Source: Leishmania donovani
Taxonomy: Eukaryota; Euglenozoa; Kinetoplastea; Trypanosomatida; Trypanosomatidae
Direction of reading: 5' to 3'
Length of the DNA: 64,000 nucleotides
NCBI RefSeq assembly: GCF_000227135.1
Contig: NC_018256.1
Coordinates: 1,104,052-1,168,051 of the forward strand
The translations under genes and the position numbers were made by a program. Shown here one piece after another: positions 10,495 to 21,369 of the stretch. How positions within the stretch are numbered: the stretch's first letter is position 1; every line of letters starts with the position of its first letter. The notes under the pieces are model-generated. The model had not been told where the DNA came from. It saw only the letters and a list, made by a program, of their open reading frames with translations, and did no database searches.

Positions 10495-13291
10495 GCCGCA
10501 ACTGAGTCAGGAGGCCATGGAGCTCTCCTGTGTGTTAGTGCGCGCGTGTGTGTGTGGGAGGGGGCATGAATCCTAGCAGGGGAGCGAAAGTCTGCAGAAG
10601 GAGGCAGACAGGCGAGGAAATGCACAAAAAGGAGAGGGGAGAGGCGAGAGGTGGTGGGCTGAGGAGTGGAGAGCTGTGGCGTGTTGCCGGTCCCCTCTCC
10701 GGTCGCCCTTTTACGATGCCCTACTTCCTCGCCTCTCTGCCCTCGCCGTGCCGCCGCCCTTCGCCACGCGTCGCGCCCCGTGTCTTCTCTCCCTCCACTT
10801 CCTTCTCTCCCCTCCCTTTCCGCGGCGGCGTACGATTGAGAGGGATAGGAGGTGCGGGGCTCCTGACGGATGACTTCGAAAAACAAAAAGACATGCGGCA
10901 CTCAAACCATGTGAAATCGACGGGCATCAATGCTGTGGCGCCGCATGTGTGGCCTTCGCCCTTGTGCCCCACTTCCGAAATTGTGCGGCCCACACCGTTT
11001 CCTTGCTCTCTGTCGAGACTTTGCTTTGCTCTTGGTTGTGCTGTGCCCTGCCTTCGTTGCCCTGTCGCTGCCGGCTCTCCCCATGATTTCCTTGTCCCTT
11101 GTTGCGTTGCGTTTCTCGAGTTCACCTTCGCGAGCTCACTGGCCGATGTTGACTTTGGGCACTTCTTTTTTCTGAGTTTTTTCTTTTTCTTTCCGCTTCT
11201 TCTACGATGTCTGGCGTGCTCTCGACCTCCTACATTTTTATCCGTTCTTTTCGATATTGTCATGCTCCTCCTTCGCTGCGTCTCTCTCTTCCCTTCGCTT
11301 TCCACTGCTGCTGATGGTCGTCGGCTCGCCCACTGATTCGCGACGTGCACCGTCTTCTTTTGCTTCCAGACAAGATACTCAGACAGCAGAAAAACGCAGT
11401 GCGACCCCCCCCCAAAAAAAAAAAGGAGGTCTTCACTCTTCGCCGAGCTCTCGCACACAGTATGCGCCGGTGCGTGTGGGTATGTACAGATTCGCGCTTG
11501 AGCTCCTTCTTGTGTGCACCCGTCATCTATGGCATGTGCATGGATCACTGGCTTTATTGCTGACTGAGCGTCTGCTTGGTTGGTGCTCGCTCTTCCTCTC
11601 CCGTTTCTCTCCTCCTCGTGCGTGTGGTGTGTGTTGTTAAGGCCGTCGCCCCTTCTTTACTTTCTGGCATGTTTGCGTTGCTGTTTCTTAAGGATGCGCC
11701 TTTGTGTTGACATGCTCGCTGGCTCTTCGTTCGGCTTGTATATTTCGGTGTTGCTGTCGTCGTCGTTTTCTGTTTGCCCCTCCCTCCCTTCCCGTCTGGG
11801 AGTGAGCGCGCTCTTAGTGCCGGACGGCCTCCGTGCCGGTTTCTCGTTTTTTTTCTTTTTCGTTCTTTGCTGTGCGTGTTTGTCTTTGCTCTCTCCTGTC
11901 CGCCGCCACCTCTCTTCCTCTCTCCGCCTTTCCCCGGGCCCCTCACTCGTTCTCTGTGTCGCCGGGATGTCGAATCAAAACGCCGCTGCAGGAAAACGAA
12001 AATTGGCCAGCAACCATCGCCGCTTTATACATCTACGACTCCTTTTTCGGCCGCCTGTGAGTACCCCGCCAGCCCCGCTCACGGGAGGACTTCTCGGTGC
12101 GTCGCATGCTCAGGGCCCAGCACCCTCCCCCTTCTATTTCCTGCCAATGCGGAACCACTTGTGGTGGTGACATGGCCCGGGCACCCAAGCCGGAGGGAGG
12201 TCAGAGCGATTCATAGCAACTGATATCGGCGGTCAGGTCCTGGGTGGCGCTGCGTGAGAGCGAGCGGCGACGGTGAGCACACGCTTGCACTATACCGATG
12301 AAGGGCAGAGCGTCGGGGTGACGCGAACGCATGCCACCCGACCCTCACGCTGCCTGCTGATGTGGGGACCGGCGCGACGCCGAGAGGGACGCAGCAAGTG
12401 GCGACCGGCGTCGTGAGAGCTGCTGTGAGGCGACCTGAGGGGGGGGGGGCGCGGTGGGACGGGCGGGTGGGTGGCGTTTGAGGCCGAGGCCGTGCTGAGA
12501 TGACTGGGTCGGCGCATTGCTGTAACACGCGTGTGCCGACGGCTGCTTTTGCACCACGCGGATGCGGCCTGTGGTAGGCCGGTAGATCGAGTGGACTCAT
12601 GCTCTATGGACGAATGGACACAGTACAGAAGAGGACGCTATTTCTTTACGCCTCTCTTGCGCTATGTTGTCGGCGGTGCATGCTGATTGTCGTGCGCCTT
12701 CGGTCGGTCGTCTTTGATACGCACCGGCACCCCAGTTGAAGGGGTCCAAAAAGCGAGACGGTTGTCTGGGCGCTTCCGCGGTTGCCCTTGCAGGTGCTTC
12801 AAGGAATGTGGAAGGATCTGTGTTTCTCTTGGCGTGACGGTGCGCTCCTGTCTGAAGACGTGCATTTACGGGTACCTTATCTGTTTGTCTCTCACCTTTG
12901 CCCTCATTCCCTTCATCCTTCAACCTCTTCGCGCTCTCCACTGGAATTCGTCGTGTGCTCCTAAACAAAACCCCTGGTCGCTTGCTCGCACGGTACATGG
13001 CGCTATCTACCTTGCCCGTTCCCCGATCCACTTCTTCACCTAACCCTTCTATCTCCTTCTCCGCTTCCCTTACTGCCTCTCCCGACCATCGCCGTCGCCA
13101 TCGCCGCATCAGTTTTTCCTCAAACGTACCTTCTTTTTGCTCGCTTTTCCCGTTCGGTTTCCAGTTTCCAGTACCCGCCACCGCACGATCACTTCACTGC
13201 TTCCAACTTCCTCTGGCCTGTGTGGTGTACTGCTCACTCAACGCGAGAGACTTTCATTATTTCAGCAGAGATCCGTGTTGCGAATCTCAAA
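10495..13291. other. Intergenic region with a SIDER-like element
   Basis: The 3' flank of VPS4 is purine-rich near 10550-10680, then strongly C/T-rich (10690-11950). Repeat copy 1 occupies 12058-12580. Pyrimidine tracts resume at 12880-13210 ahead of phosphofructokinase, with several candidate AG acceptors from about 13110 on. No gene is supported. Confidence 0.6.
12058..12580 (+). mobile_element. SIDER-like dispersed repeat, copy 1
   Basis: A block of about 520 bp that recurs nearly base for base at 43161 and 61819, all on the + strand. The shared core starts at TGAGTACCCCGCC and ends near CACCACGCGGATGCGGCCTG. It encodes no protein and contains a G run of 11 here (10 and 9 in the other copies). 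Size, 3'-flank location and genus fit the short interspersed degenerate retroposons (SIDER) of Leishmania, known to affect mRNA stability. The match to SIDER by sequence was not tested. Copies 1 and 3 also share TTCGGCCGCCTG just upstream. Confidence 0.65.
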
Positions 13292-14752
13292 ATGGAGACT
13301 CGCCACCATCTCAACACCAAGATGGTGCCGTCGTACCAGGCACCGCTGTCCAAGGTGACCGCCGCCGACCTGACGGTGGAGCGCCTGCCCGGCTGCAAGT
13401 ACATGAACCCCTCAAAGAAGCACATTCTCCGTGAGGAGTACCGCGACAAGGTGGAGCACATCATGTACGACCCTCGCCCGCAGGAGGACCTGGACGCCGA
13501 GTACCCGGTGTCGTGCAACAAGCTGGTGTGCGAACTGGCTGCCGCCCGCAAGCACCTCCACTTCAACCCTTCCGAGACCTCCATCGGTATTGTAACCTGC
13601 GGCGGCATCTGCCCTGGTCTGAACGACGTCATCCGCTCCATCACGCTGACGGGCATCATATCCTACCGCGTCAAGCGCGTTGTCGGTTTCCGTTACGGCT
13701 ACTGGGGCCTGTCGAAGGAGGGCAGCAAGACTGCCATAGAGCTGTCCCGCTCGGATGTGCGCCAGATTCACCGCTTCGGTGGCACGATCCTGGGTAGCTC
13801 TCGCGGTCCGCAGAACCCGAAGGAGATGGTCGACACGCTTGTGCGCATGAAGATCAACATCCTCTTCACCGTTGGTGGTGATGGCACGCAGCGCGGTGCG
13901 CTAACGATCTACGAGGAGGCCAAGCGCCGGGGCGAGAACATCGCCGTCTTCGGTGTGCCCAAGACGATCGATAACGACCTTGCCTTCTCCCACCGCACCT
14001 TTGGCTTTCAGACTGCCGTCGAGCAAGCTGTGAACGCCGTGCGCGCCGCCTACGCCGAGGCTGTGTCCCTCAACTACGGTGTCGGCATCGTGAAGCTGAT
14101 GGGTCGTGAGAGCGGCTTCATTGCTGCCCAGACGACTGTGGCCAGCGCGCAGGCGAACATCTGCCTCATTCCTGAGAACCCGTTGCCAAAGGAGACGGTG
14201 ATGCGCCTGATTGAGCGCCGCCTTCAGCAGTCGCGCAACTGCGTCATCGTGGTTGCCGAGGGCTTCGGCCAGGACTGGGAGACCGGCACGGGCGGCCATG
14301 ACGCCTCCGGTAACAAGAAGCTCGTCGACATTGGCTTCATCCTGAAGAAGGAGGTGGAGAGCTGGCTGCGAGCAAACAAGGAGAAGTTCCCGCAGGGTAC
14401 TGTCAAATATATCGACCCCTCGTACATGATCCGCGCCTGCCCGCCGTCTTCCAACGACGCGCTCTTCTGCACCAACCTGGCAACTCTTGCCGTGCACGAG
14501 GCCATGGCCGGTGCCACCGGCTGCATCATCTCAATGCGCTACAACAACTATATCCTCGTGCCCATCAAGGCGGCCACGTCGGTGCGCCGGGTCGTTAGTC
14601 TCCGTGGCGCCCTCTGGCGCCAGGTGCGTGAGATCACCGTGGGCCTGAGCGACGATGTGCAGCAGTGGAACGAGCAGGACCTGCGCCGCCACCTGGAGTC
14701 GCTGAATGTTGAGCGTGAGCGCATAATTGCGCGCCTGGCGTCTAAGGTGTAA
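13292..14752 (+). CDS. PFK: ATP-dependent phosphofructokinase, glycosomal type
   Basis: 486 aa from the ATG at 13292, the length I recall for Leishmania PFK. It phosphorylates fructose 6-phosphate to fructose 1,6-bisphosphate with ATP, the committed step of glycolysis, inside glycosomes in trypanosomatids. Visible motifs: nucleotide-site loop VTCGGICPGLNDVIR, the GGDGT loop near 195, catalytic PKTIDNDL near 222, substrate-binding MGRESGF near 270 and VVAEGFGQDW. The about 90-residue N-terminal extension and the overall form match the trypanosomatid ATP enzymes that resemble PPi-dependent PFKs. The protein ends in SKV, a variant of the peroxisomal PTS1 tripeptide that could direct glycosome import. 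The open frame continues 24 codons upstream without an ATG. Confidence 0.97.
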   Translation: METRHHLNTKMVPSYQAPLSKVTAADLTVERLPGCKYMNPSKKHILREEYRDKVEHIMYDPRPQEDLDAEYPVSCNKLVCELAAARKHLHFNPSETSIGIVTCGGICPGLNDVIRSITLTGIISYRVKRVVGFRYGYWGLSKEGSKTAIELSRSDVRQIHRFGGTILGSSRGPQNPKEMVDTLVRMKINILFTVGGDGTQRGALTIYEEAKRRGENIAVFGVPKTIDNDLAFSHRTFGFQTAVEQAVNAVRAAYAEAVSLNYGVGIVKLMGRESGFIAAQTTVASAQANICLIPENPLPKETVMRLIERRLQQSRNCVIVVAEGFGQDWETGTGGHDASGNKKLVDIGFILKKEVESWLRANKEKFPQGTVKYIDPSYMIRACPPSSNDALFCTNLATLAVHEAMAGATGCIISMRYNNYILVPIKAATSVRRVVSLRGALWRQVREITVGLSDDVQQWNEQDLRRHLESLNVERERIIARLASKV

Positions 14753-17700
14753 TGTACATAAAGGGGGGTAAAGAAGGAGCCGGCGTGCGTGCGCGCGTGT
14801 GTAGAGGGAAGAGAGGCGTGCGACAGAGGGAGGAGGGAGAGGGCGGGGAGGTAAGACTTCCACTTCCCGCTACGGTGACGGTGTCTCCTCCAAAGCGAGA
14901 GGGCTTGTCAGAATGACAAGAGATTGAGGGAGAGGGGGACGTGATGGGGAGCAAGCGCGAGGCGAAGATCCAAAAAAAAAGAAAATCAGGAAAGCCAACG
15001 GAGGTTGTGAAGAGGAGCAACGACTGTCATGCGTATTTACCCTCAGACGTGAAAAGCCCAACTGCGGTGCCGCAGAGGGGTACGGGCGGCGATTCTCTAT
15101 ACGTTGGCGCGTCACTGGCACCAGTATACTTGCACCCACCCAGACTTGGTCACACACCCCTCCGCTCAGGCGTGCTCGCCTGCTTGGGACTTCTCTACTT
15201 TCGCCCCAGTATTACCAGAAGTGGGATGCGGCAGATTGGAGTTTCACCAGCTGCGTGTGCATGTGTACGTGTGCGCGTGCCTCGACGACGTGCGCTTGTT
15301 GGGGTTCGCTGCATGCACCTCGTTCCCACGCCTTCTCTCCGCGTGGGACCTCGCTTCGTTTCGTCGTGCGTTTCTGGATGCCTTCGTTGTTGGGGTTTCT
15401 TACGGCTGGTGCTTTCTCGTCTAGTCATGAACGCCTCTCCTCACCTTTTTTTCCCGTTGGTTCCGCCTCGTCTTACTGCTGGGCAAGGCATGCGCTTGTG
15501 CATCTCGGCATTACGAACGCAGGACGCGTGTGTGAACTCTCTGCACTCTGTTGCCTCTCCCTCTCTCCTTCACACCCCCTCTCCCCCTTTCAACTCACTC
15601 TCTCTGCACACCTCTCCAAGTGCTCTGCTGTTTGTTGTCTTGGGAGCGTCGGTGCTTCATCACACGCTGAGCTGCGTGTGTGCGCGTGTGTGTCGCCGCA
15701 GCGTGCGGCGGTCAAGGTGATGGCGTGGTAGAGAATGCACCCTTTTAAGGCGTGCCGACCCACTTTCTTCCCCCCTCTTGTCTCGATTCTCATCATTCTC
15801 TTTCTCTCTCTCGCTGCCCTTCGTGTGCGTTTTCGCTGCGCTCCGGCGTGTGCTTGACGTTGTCTTCCTAAAGGCATGCCTACTTGTGCTAGAATGTGAA
15901 GGATGGCGCGACTTGCTCGAGCGAAGACGCTGCTGTTGCTTTTTCACCGACAACCTCCACCCACCCCTCCCCCTACCACCACCACCACCTCCTCCTTCTC
16001 CTCCTCGACGTTTGAACTCCGAGAAGTGCCGCGCCATTCCTCGTTCTCATCAAAGAGCTGTTTCCTCAAAAGACCTATTCACTGATCCGTTCTAATTTTC
16101 CCTTTTCTCTCGTTGTTGTCTGATTCGCTCTTTCTCTTTTCGCTTCTCTATGCCTTTGTCTCTCCACTCCTTTCCTTTCCTCCATGCTGCTTCCCTGCTC
16201 GTTCTTCCCTCCGTAAGGGAGAGGAGAGTTCTGGAAATCGCTGCCTGCACGTCAGATGGGCGCCCCTGTGCTTCCGTTCTCAGCGCTTGTCGTTTCTTCC
16301 CTTGACCAGCGCTGTGTGTGTGTGTGTGGGGGGGGTGGAGGGGGCGAAACAGACATGCGGTGTACACTCGTTGACCTCCGAAGACGGGAAGAGCACACGC
16401 ACATGCAAATGCGAAGGTAACCACCCACATTCCGTGGCCTACACACCCACCGAGCCAAGGTTTTTTTTTTTCTCTGTTCTTCGCTCGTTTAACCAAAGCC
16501 GTGCGGCGGGGTCACCCCTACACACAGAGAGGCACGCTCTCACACGGGTGTTGCACAACATCAATGGAAAGATTACACTGAAGAAAGATGAAAGCAGCGC
16601 CTGCAATTTGTGCAGACTCAGACGTCTTCCCCCTCCCCCTGCGCGCTCTCTCTGTTGTGTGTTTCTTCCGAAGTATTTTTCTTCTCTCCTGCTTGCCCTT
16701 CTTTTGTTGAATGGAAGACGCGCTCGCCGTGGTATCCGTAGGTCTCGTACGCCTTTTGGTGGGTGCTTCCCTGACGGAGGTGGATGCCGCGGCGTGGCGT
16801 GAGGCGCGCGTTTGTGTCTCTTTCTCTCCCGAGAAGTGAAAGAGAAGGCCTTTGCTCGCACAGACGCCGGACTTTACCGGCAGACGCGGCGAGAGGAGGG
16901 AGAAGAGCAGACACGGACAGGGACGGTAAACGGGAGACTCTCACGCAAGAATGAGCACTCTGCGCTTCTCTTACATCACCCGCAACAACACCAAAGTGCG
17001 GCAGTGTAAAAGCGCGCAAAACCCAATGCGGAAAGTAAATGCGAGCGCTGTCCGACCTCTCCCCCTTTTTGTTTCGACACTAGTGCTATCACCGTACATG
17101 TTTCCCTAGTTCATTACTATTTCCCCTTTTCAGACAGCCGCTGCACCCCCGTTCACGTTCCGCTTTTGCTTTTTTTTCGTTTTATTTTTAGTTTCTCTCT
17201 GACTGGTGAGCAGTTCCACTTCGGTTTCCATGCCTTGACTCTTCTCTGTTTCTCTCTCTTGTTTCACCACTGTGGATGCCCCTCTTTTTCTCTCTCGCGC
17301 TCCTTTTTCTTGTCCTTTCCTCGCCGATGATGCTTTCACCTGCTGACGAATGTGAGCCACACGCAGCGAGACGACCCCTTTCCCACCGAATAAAAAAAAA
17401 CGCACAACACACACACACACGCACGCACTCTCCTCCATACACACGCAGACACGGACTGACGGGTCAGTCGAAAGATTACTTTTCTATTTATTGTTTTTTT
17501 TTCTCGCCGACCGATTTCCCTCCTTTTCGCTTACAGAATCATCGCTGCCCCCTCTTAAAGTCTTCTCATCGCTGTCTGTCTCCATGATGCATTTTTTTTC
17601 ATTCGTCTTTCTTTGGTTCGGTTTTTCTTTCTCTGTTTCTTCTTTTACCATGCCGTTGTGTGATGGGCTGCTCGACACGGCGCACGCGCACACGAGCACC

Positions 17701-18734
17701 CCCGCTCCCCAGAAAAATCAGCATCCACTCCCATGCCAAAGAAGAGGCGACGAGGCCACGCACGCACACACACACAACGAGGAAAGGAGGCAACAGAGGT
17801 TCAGAGGATAGTGAGCTCAGAAAAAGAACACGCGGATGACAGGGACGGAGAAAGAACACGCTCAGAATGCAGCAAGGAAAAGGCGTAAGAGACAAAACGG
17901 TTATCGTAGCGCATATATGAGGCAAAACAGGAGTGAGAGGCACTCACTGCACGACAAAGCAGAGGTAAAAAGTAACGTGGCAAGCACACAGAATTATACA
18001 CACGCTCGCAGAAAACACTCACACAACTCTCGGCGCGGGACGAGTCGCTGGCACGGCTGGGGAAAGCGAGACGGGGCCACACTCCTCTCTCACGCAGAAG
18101 CGTAGTGCTTCAGTGTGGGACATGCCACCAGCACAGCTTCGAGTAGCACCGTCCCTCCTTCTTTCCGTCTTCCCTCCACCTGTCCCCCTTCGTGCACCTC
18201 CCCTTCCTCTTGCTTACTCGAAACAAACTTAAAAAGAGAGTCGGGCCGCAGTCTTGCGCGTCTTCTTTGCTTTCTTGTTGCGTGAGTTCGCGTTTCTGTG
18301 TATTCGTAGTGGTGCCGGTGTTTGCGCAAGCAATCCTATGCATGCACCCGGGCGCTGAATGACGCTCTCTCCACTTTTCCATCGCGCCTTTCTCCTCCTT
18401 ATTTCGCCCTTTTCTTGTTTCAGCGTGTGGGCGCGTTTGTGCAGGGCCAACGTTGTCTCCTTGCGTGCATATGTGACGTTGGACATTCCCCTTGGACAAC
18501 CAGGCGCTCTTCTTCCTTTTTGCTGCTCTCTCGCAGAAGTGCTCATCGAGAGCAGTTTACGATTCCATTTCTCACGCACGCATACACAAGCACCCGTCTC
18601 GTCTGTGAGGCTGCGGCACCGTTCTGAAAAAGAAAAGGCTCCAAACGAAAAGCTGACGGCGACACGCAATCATCGGCGTCAGGGCACAGGCTGCCCCTTA
18701 TTCTTTGTTTTTTTTTCCTGTTGACGTGTCGTGC
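14753..18734. other. Long intergenic region (about 4 kb)
   Basis: No gene is supported in this unusually long gap. 14760-15060 is purine-rich. 15170-17700 is mostly C/T-rich with CA and GT microsatellite patches. 17700-18090 is a purine-rich island that reverses the local strand bias. 18100-18720 is again pyrimidine-rich. The longest open frames (14941-15720, 16113-16802) have erratic composition and no recognisable domain. A non-coding RNA could lie here, but none was recognised. Confidence 0.5.
18535..18536 (+). promoter_or_regulatory. Candidate spliced-leader acceptor AG for the SP-RING gene
   Basis: This AG ends the tract CTTTTTGCTGCTCTCTCGCAG and would leave a 5' UTR of about 200 nt before the ATG at 18735. 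No nearer AG follows so strong a tract. Confidence 0.45.
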
Positions 18735-19943
18735 ATGTCCGCCGACGCCGGGCACGACGTGCACCGCGCCTATGACGTCCTACGCGGCATCCGCCGTGTC
18801 AGGACGACGGCGCAGCTGCAGGAGGCCTACGATGGGTTGCTAGCACTTGTGAGGACAACGCATAAGCTGGTGGAGGCGCAGGCGGCGAAAAGTGTCGCGC
18901 CCGGCACGAAGGACACTTGTGAAACGTATCTGCAAGTGCCATCGAACCCCTCAGCTGAGGCGCAGGCAGCCATGTCGCAGCTGAAGCAAGTTTCTCTCTT
19001 GTGCGGGGCCTTTTGTCGTCGTGTAGAGCACGTGCTTCGCACCACCTACACCTACGCGGACGTCGATGATGCCAGTCATGGCGGTCTCGCCACGGTGCAC
19101 GTAAGCGCGTACATGGCCCAGCTCACCAAGGAGCTACAGCGCTTCAACACTCCAGCTGTCAATCGCTTTTTGGCGGCGGCGACCAATACGGACACACTGT
19201 CGACGCCGATCTTGCATGTCTCCTCAGTGGACTGTGTCCTATCCTACGGCATCGGCGCTCTATGCGACTACCGCTTGTGCCGTCGCAAGCGTGCACAGGC
19301 ATATCTTCAGCAGCTACTGGCGCAACCCCAATGGAACGCGGCTGCCATCACTCAAGTCATCGTCTCATTGAATGAAACGCTCTCCACGCCCGTGGACCCC
19401 TTTGCGGTGTGCACGAGCGACGAGTCGGTTGAGACAACGTGCGTGGTGACGCCCTTGCGCGACCCCATTTCGCAAACTGTCATTCGAATTCCGGCGCGAG
19501 GGGAGAAGTGCGCGCACCTGGAGTTGTTCGACGTGGAGAGCTTCGTGCAGGCTACGCAACAGCGCTCCTTCAATACTGTCGACGTTGGTGCCCCGTGTCC
19601 GCTCTGCTCACGGACGGTGCACCTGTTGTCGATACGCGTAGATACGCGGGCCTTGGAGGCGATGCGCAGCTATGAAAGAGCTGCAGCTGCAGCTGGGTCG
19701 TTGTCTTCGTCGTCTGATGCGCCGCCGCCCCTCACTGCTGACTGTGCCCTGGAGTGGAACACAGATAGTCGAACAGTCACGGTGGTTCGTGGCAGACGCG
19801 GCGCATCGGCCGAGGAAAGTGCAGTAGGCGAAGATCAGGAGGAGCCAGCGACGCCGTCTCGAGGGCCGCGTGACGATGCACCAGGCACGGCCACCAAGAA
19901 ACGAAGGATCGAGATTGGCGGCCACGTGCTGTACGCCGACTAG
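18735..19943 (+). CDS. SP-RING (MIZ-type) zinc finger protein, probable SUMO E3 ligase
   Basis: 402 aa from the ATG at 18735 (the open frame begins 10 codons earlier at a TTG). The key region is residues about 240-305: LRDPISQTVIRIPARGEKC, then C-x-H in KCAHLELFD, VESFVQATQQ, and CPLC followed by LLSIRVD. This is the SP-RING signature of PIAS/Siz/MMS21 SUMO E3 ligases: one zinc site formed by Cys, His and two Cys, with the second half of the RING replaced by hydrophobic packing. The helical N-terminal 230 residues are not recognised; no SAP domain is visible. The acidic, basic-ended tail has a KKRR-type nuclear signal (TKKRRIEIGG). It probably acts in the nucleus as a SIZ/PIAS-like enzyme. 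An SMC5/6-linked MMS21 (NSE2) role is less likely because the protein is longer and the finger is not at the C-terminus. Confidence 0.78.
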   Translation: MSADAGHDVHRAYDVLRGIRRVRTTAQLQEAYDGLLALVRTTHKLVEAQAAKSVAPGTKDTCETYLQVPSNPSAEAQAAMSQLKQVSLLCGAFCRRVEHVLRTTYTYADVDDASHGGLATVHVSAYMAQLTKELQRFNTPAVNRFLAAATNTDTLSTPILHVSSVDCVLSYGIGALCDYRLCRRKRAQAYLQQLLAQPQWNAAAITQVIVSLNETLSTPVDPFAVCTSDESVETTCVVTPLRDPISQTVIRIPARGEKCAHLELFDVESFVQATQQRSFNTVDVGAPCPLCSRTVHLLSIRVDTRALEAMRSYERAAAAAGSLSSSSDAPPPLTADCALEWNTDSRTVTVVRGRRGASAEESAVGEDQEEPATPSRGPRDDAPGTATKKRRIEIGGHVLYAD

Positions 19944-21165
19944 AGGGACGGTGCCGATGTGTGTCTGCGTCGGTTGGTGAGGCGCCTGTTGTATGGCTGG
20001 CTCAAGTGTCTGCCTTTTTGTCTGCATGTTTTTTTTTTTTCATGCCCAGTCCCTCCTCGCCTGCTTTGTGTACTCGTGTGGGTGCGGGCGCGTATGGCGC
20101 GCGAAAACGCAGGAGATGATCGCCAATGAACTTGCACAAGCTCGCATTACACACACTGCGACTCGAAGAACAAGTGAGATACCGTCTTTTGTCGACTGCT
20201 CCAACCACCGTGCCTGCATCGGAGCACAACGCACAGCTGTGAGTACGTGCGAGTGAGACAGAAAGCGGGATAAGAGAAGAAAGGAAAGCCAATTTCAAGG
20301 GGTGCAGGCCGGCACACATAGACAGGTGTTCGACAGCCATTGTTTGGTGTGGCGCACGTGAGAGGCACAAGGGCTGCAGGAGCGCGGCTGAGCCACCTCG
20401 CCATCGGGCCGTCTTGAGGCAGCCCAGTCGTGCTCTTGGCGCGGAACCCGTTTGATTCCATTGCGTGGAGCTGATGCTTGCCCCCATCATCATCCCTCCT
20501 GTTCGCCCTTCACCTCGCCTCTCCTTCCCTCTCTTCTCTTTTCTCGTCCCGTCTCGTCTTCCCCCTTGTGCTGTTCTCGCACTTTTCTTTCGATGTTTGT
20601 TGCCACATGCGTGCAGATTTTGCACCTGCCGTTCTTCAGCAACTCCTGTTCACTTTCTCTGCGTTCTTGCGTACTTCGTTTTACCACCTCGTGCGTACCT
20701 CAGCCCCCCCCCCCGTACACGCACGTGCGTCTGTTGACCTCATTGCTCAACTTTCTCTTTCACTTCTGTTTGTTTGCGCTTTAGTGCTGTTTCATCCGTC
20801 CCTCTCCCCACTCACTCCTACCGCCCTCCCCTGTTTCAGGTTTTGCCTCACTGCCTTGTGACGCTTAGTCGCGCGCTCTCCAAGTCCCTCATTGCCTATC
20901 TGCGTGTGCATCCACACTCACCCATACACAATCACCGTTTTCTACGACGACTGCTAAGGAAACATATACACCCCCTTTTCTTTTCGCTTGTGCGTTTAGC
21001 TTTCTCCCTTTTCTCTGTAGCGCTGCTGTCCCCCCCCCCGTCAGCTGTTTCCCTCTCCTCCCTTTTGATTTTGTGTGTCTCTCTCTGTGCGTGCCTTCTC
21101 CCTTCCTCCCCTTGTCTCTCCGCTGCCGCCACGCGTTGGTTTGCGCGCGCATCAAAGGCGAGAAG
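19944..21165. other. Intergenic region
   Basis: No gene is supported. 20250-20460 is of mixed composition. 20470-21140 is a nearly continuous C/T-rich belt with C runs near 20705 and 21031. The first AG after the belt, at 21156-21157, would give a very short 5' UTR for the small gene at 21166. Confidence 0.55.
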
Positions 21166-21369
21166 ATGAAAAAGAGCATTTCCCTCAAGGAATTCTCAAC
21201 GACGCCGACGGTGTCCTACATGCTTAGCAAGGACGGCCACAATGTCGCCGCCGCGGCGGATGCGCAGAACCGCTCCATGAATCCGCCGCCGCAGCCGCTT
21301 CGCGTGGAGCGTCCGAAGCAGCAGCAACCGGTGCCGGACAGCGATGACACCATGTACGAGATGGAGTAA
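21166..21369 (+). CDS. Small hydrophilic protein, 67 aa
   Basis: The ATG at 21166 opens a 67-codon frame right after a 600-bp pyrimidine belt, the position expected for a gene start. The third codon position is GC-rich, unlike the flanking DNA. The protein starts MKKSISLKEFSTTPTVSYML, has an Ala-rich middle, a PPPQPLRVERPKQQQPVPD segment and an acidic end (DSDDTMYEME). No signal peptide, membrane segment or domain is visible. It stands alone between two long non-coding regions, so it needs its own processing signals. I do not recognise it; a conserved kinetoplastid small protein is the likeliest reading. Confidence 0.6.
   Translation: MKKSISLKEFSTTPTVSYMLSKDGHNVAAAADAQNRSMNPPPQPLRVERPKQQQPVPDSDDTMYEME

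Noticed and set aside
13901..14497. 198-codon - strand frame inside PFK
   Set aside because: Shadow of a GC-rich coding sequence.
14941..15720. 259-codon + frame in the long gap after PFK
   Set aside because: Starts in purine-rich and continues in C/T-rich DNA, erratic composition, no domain.
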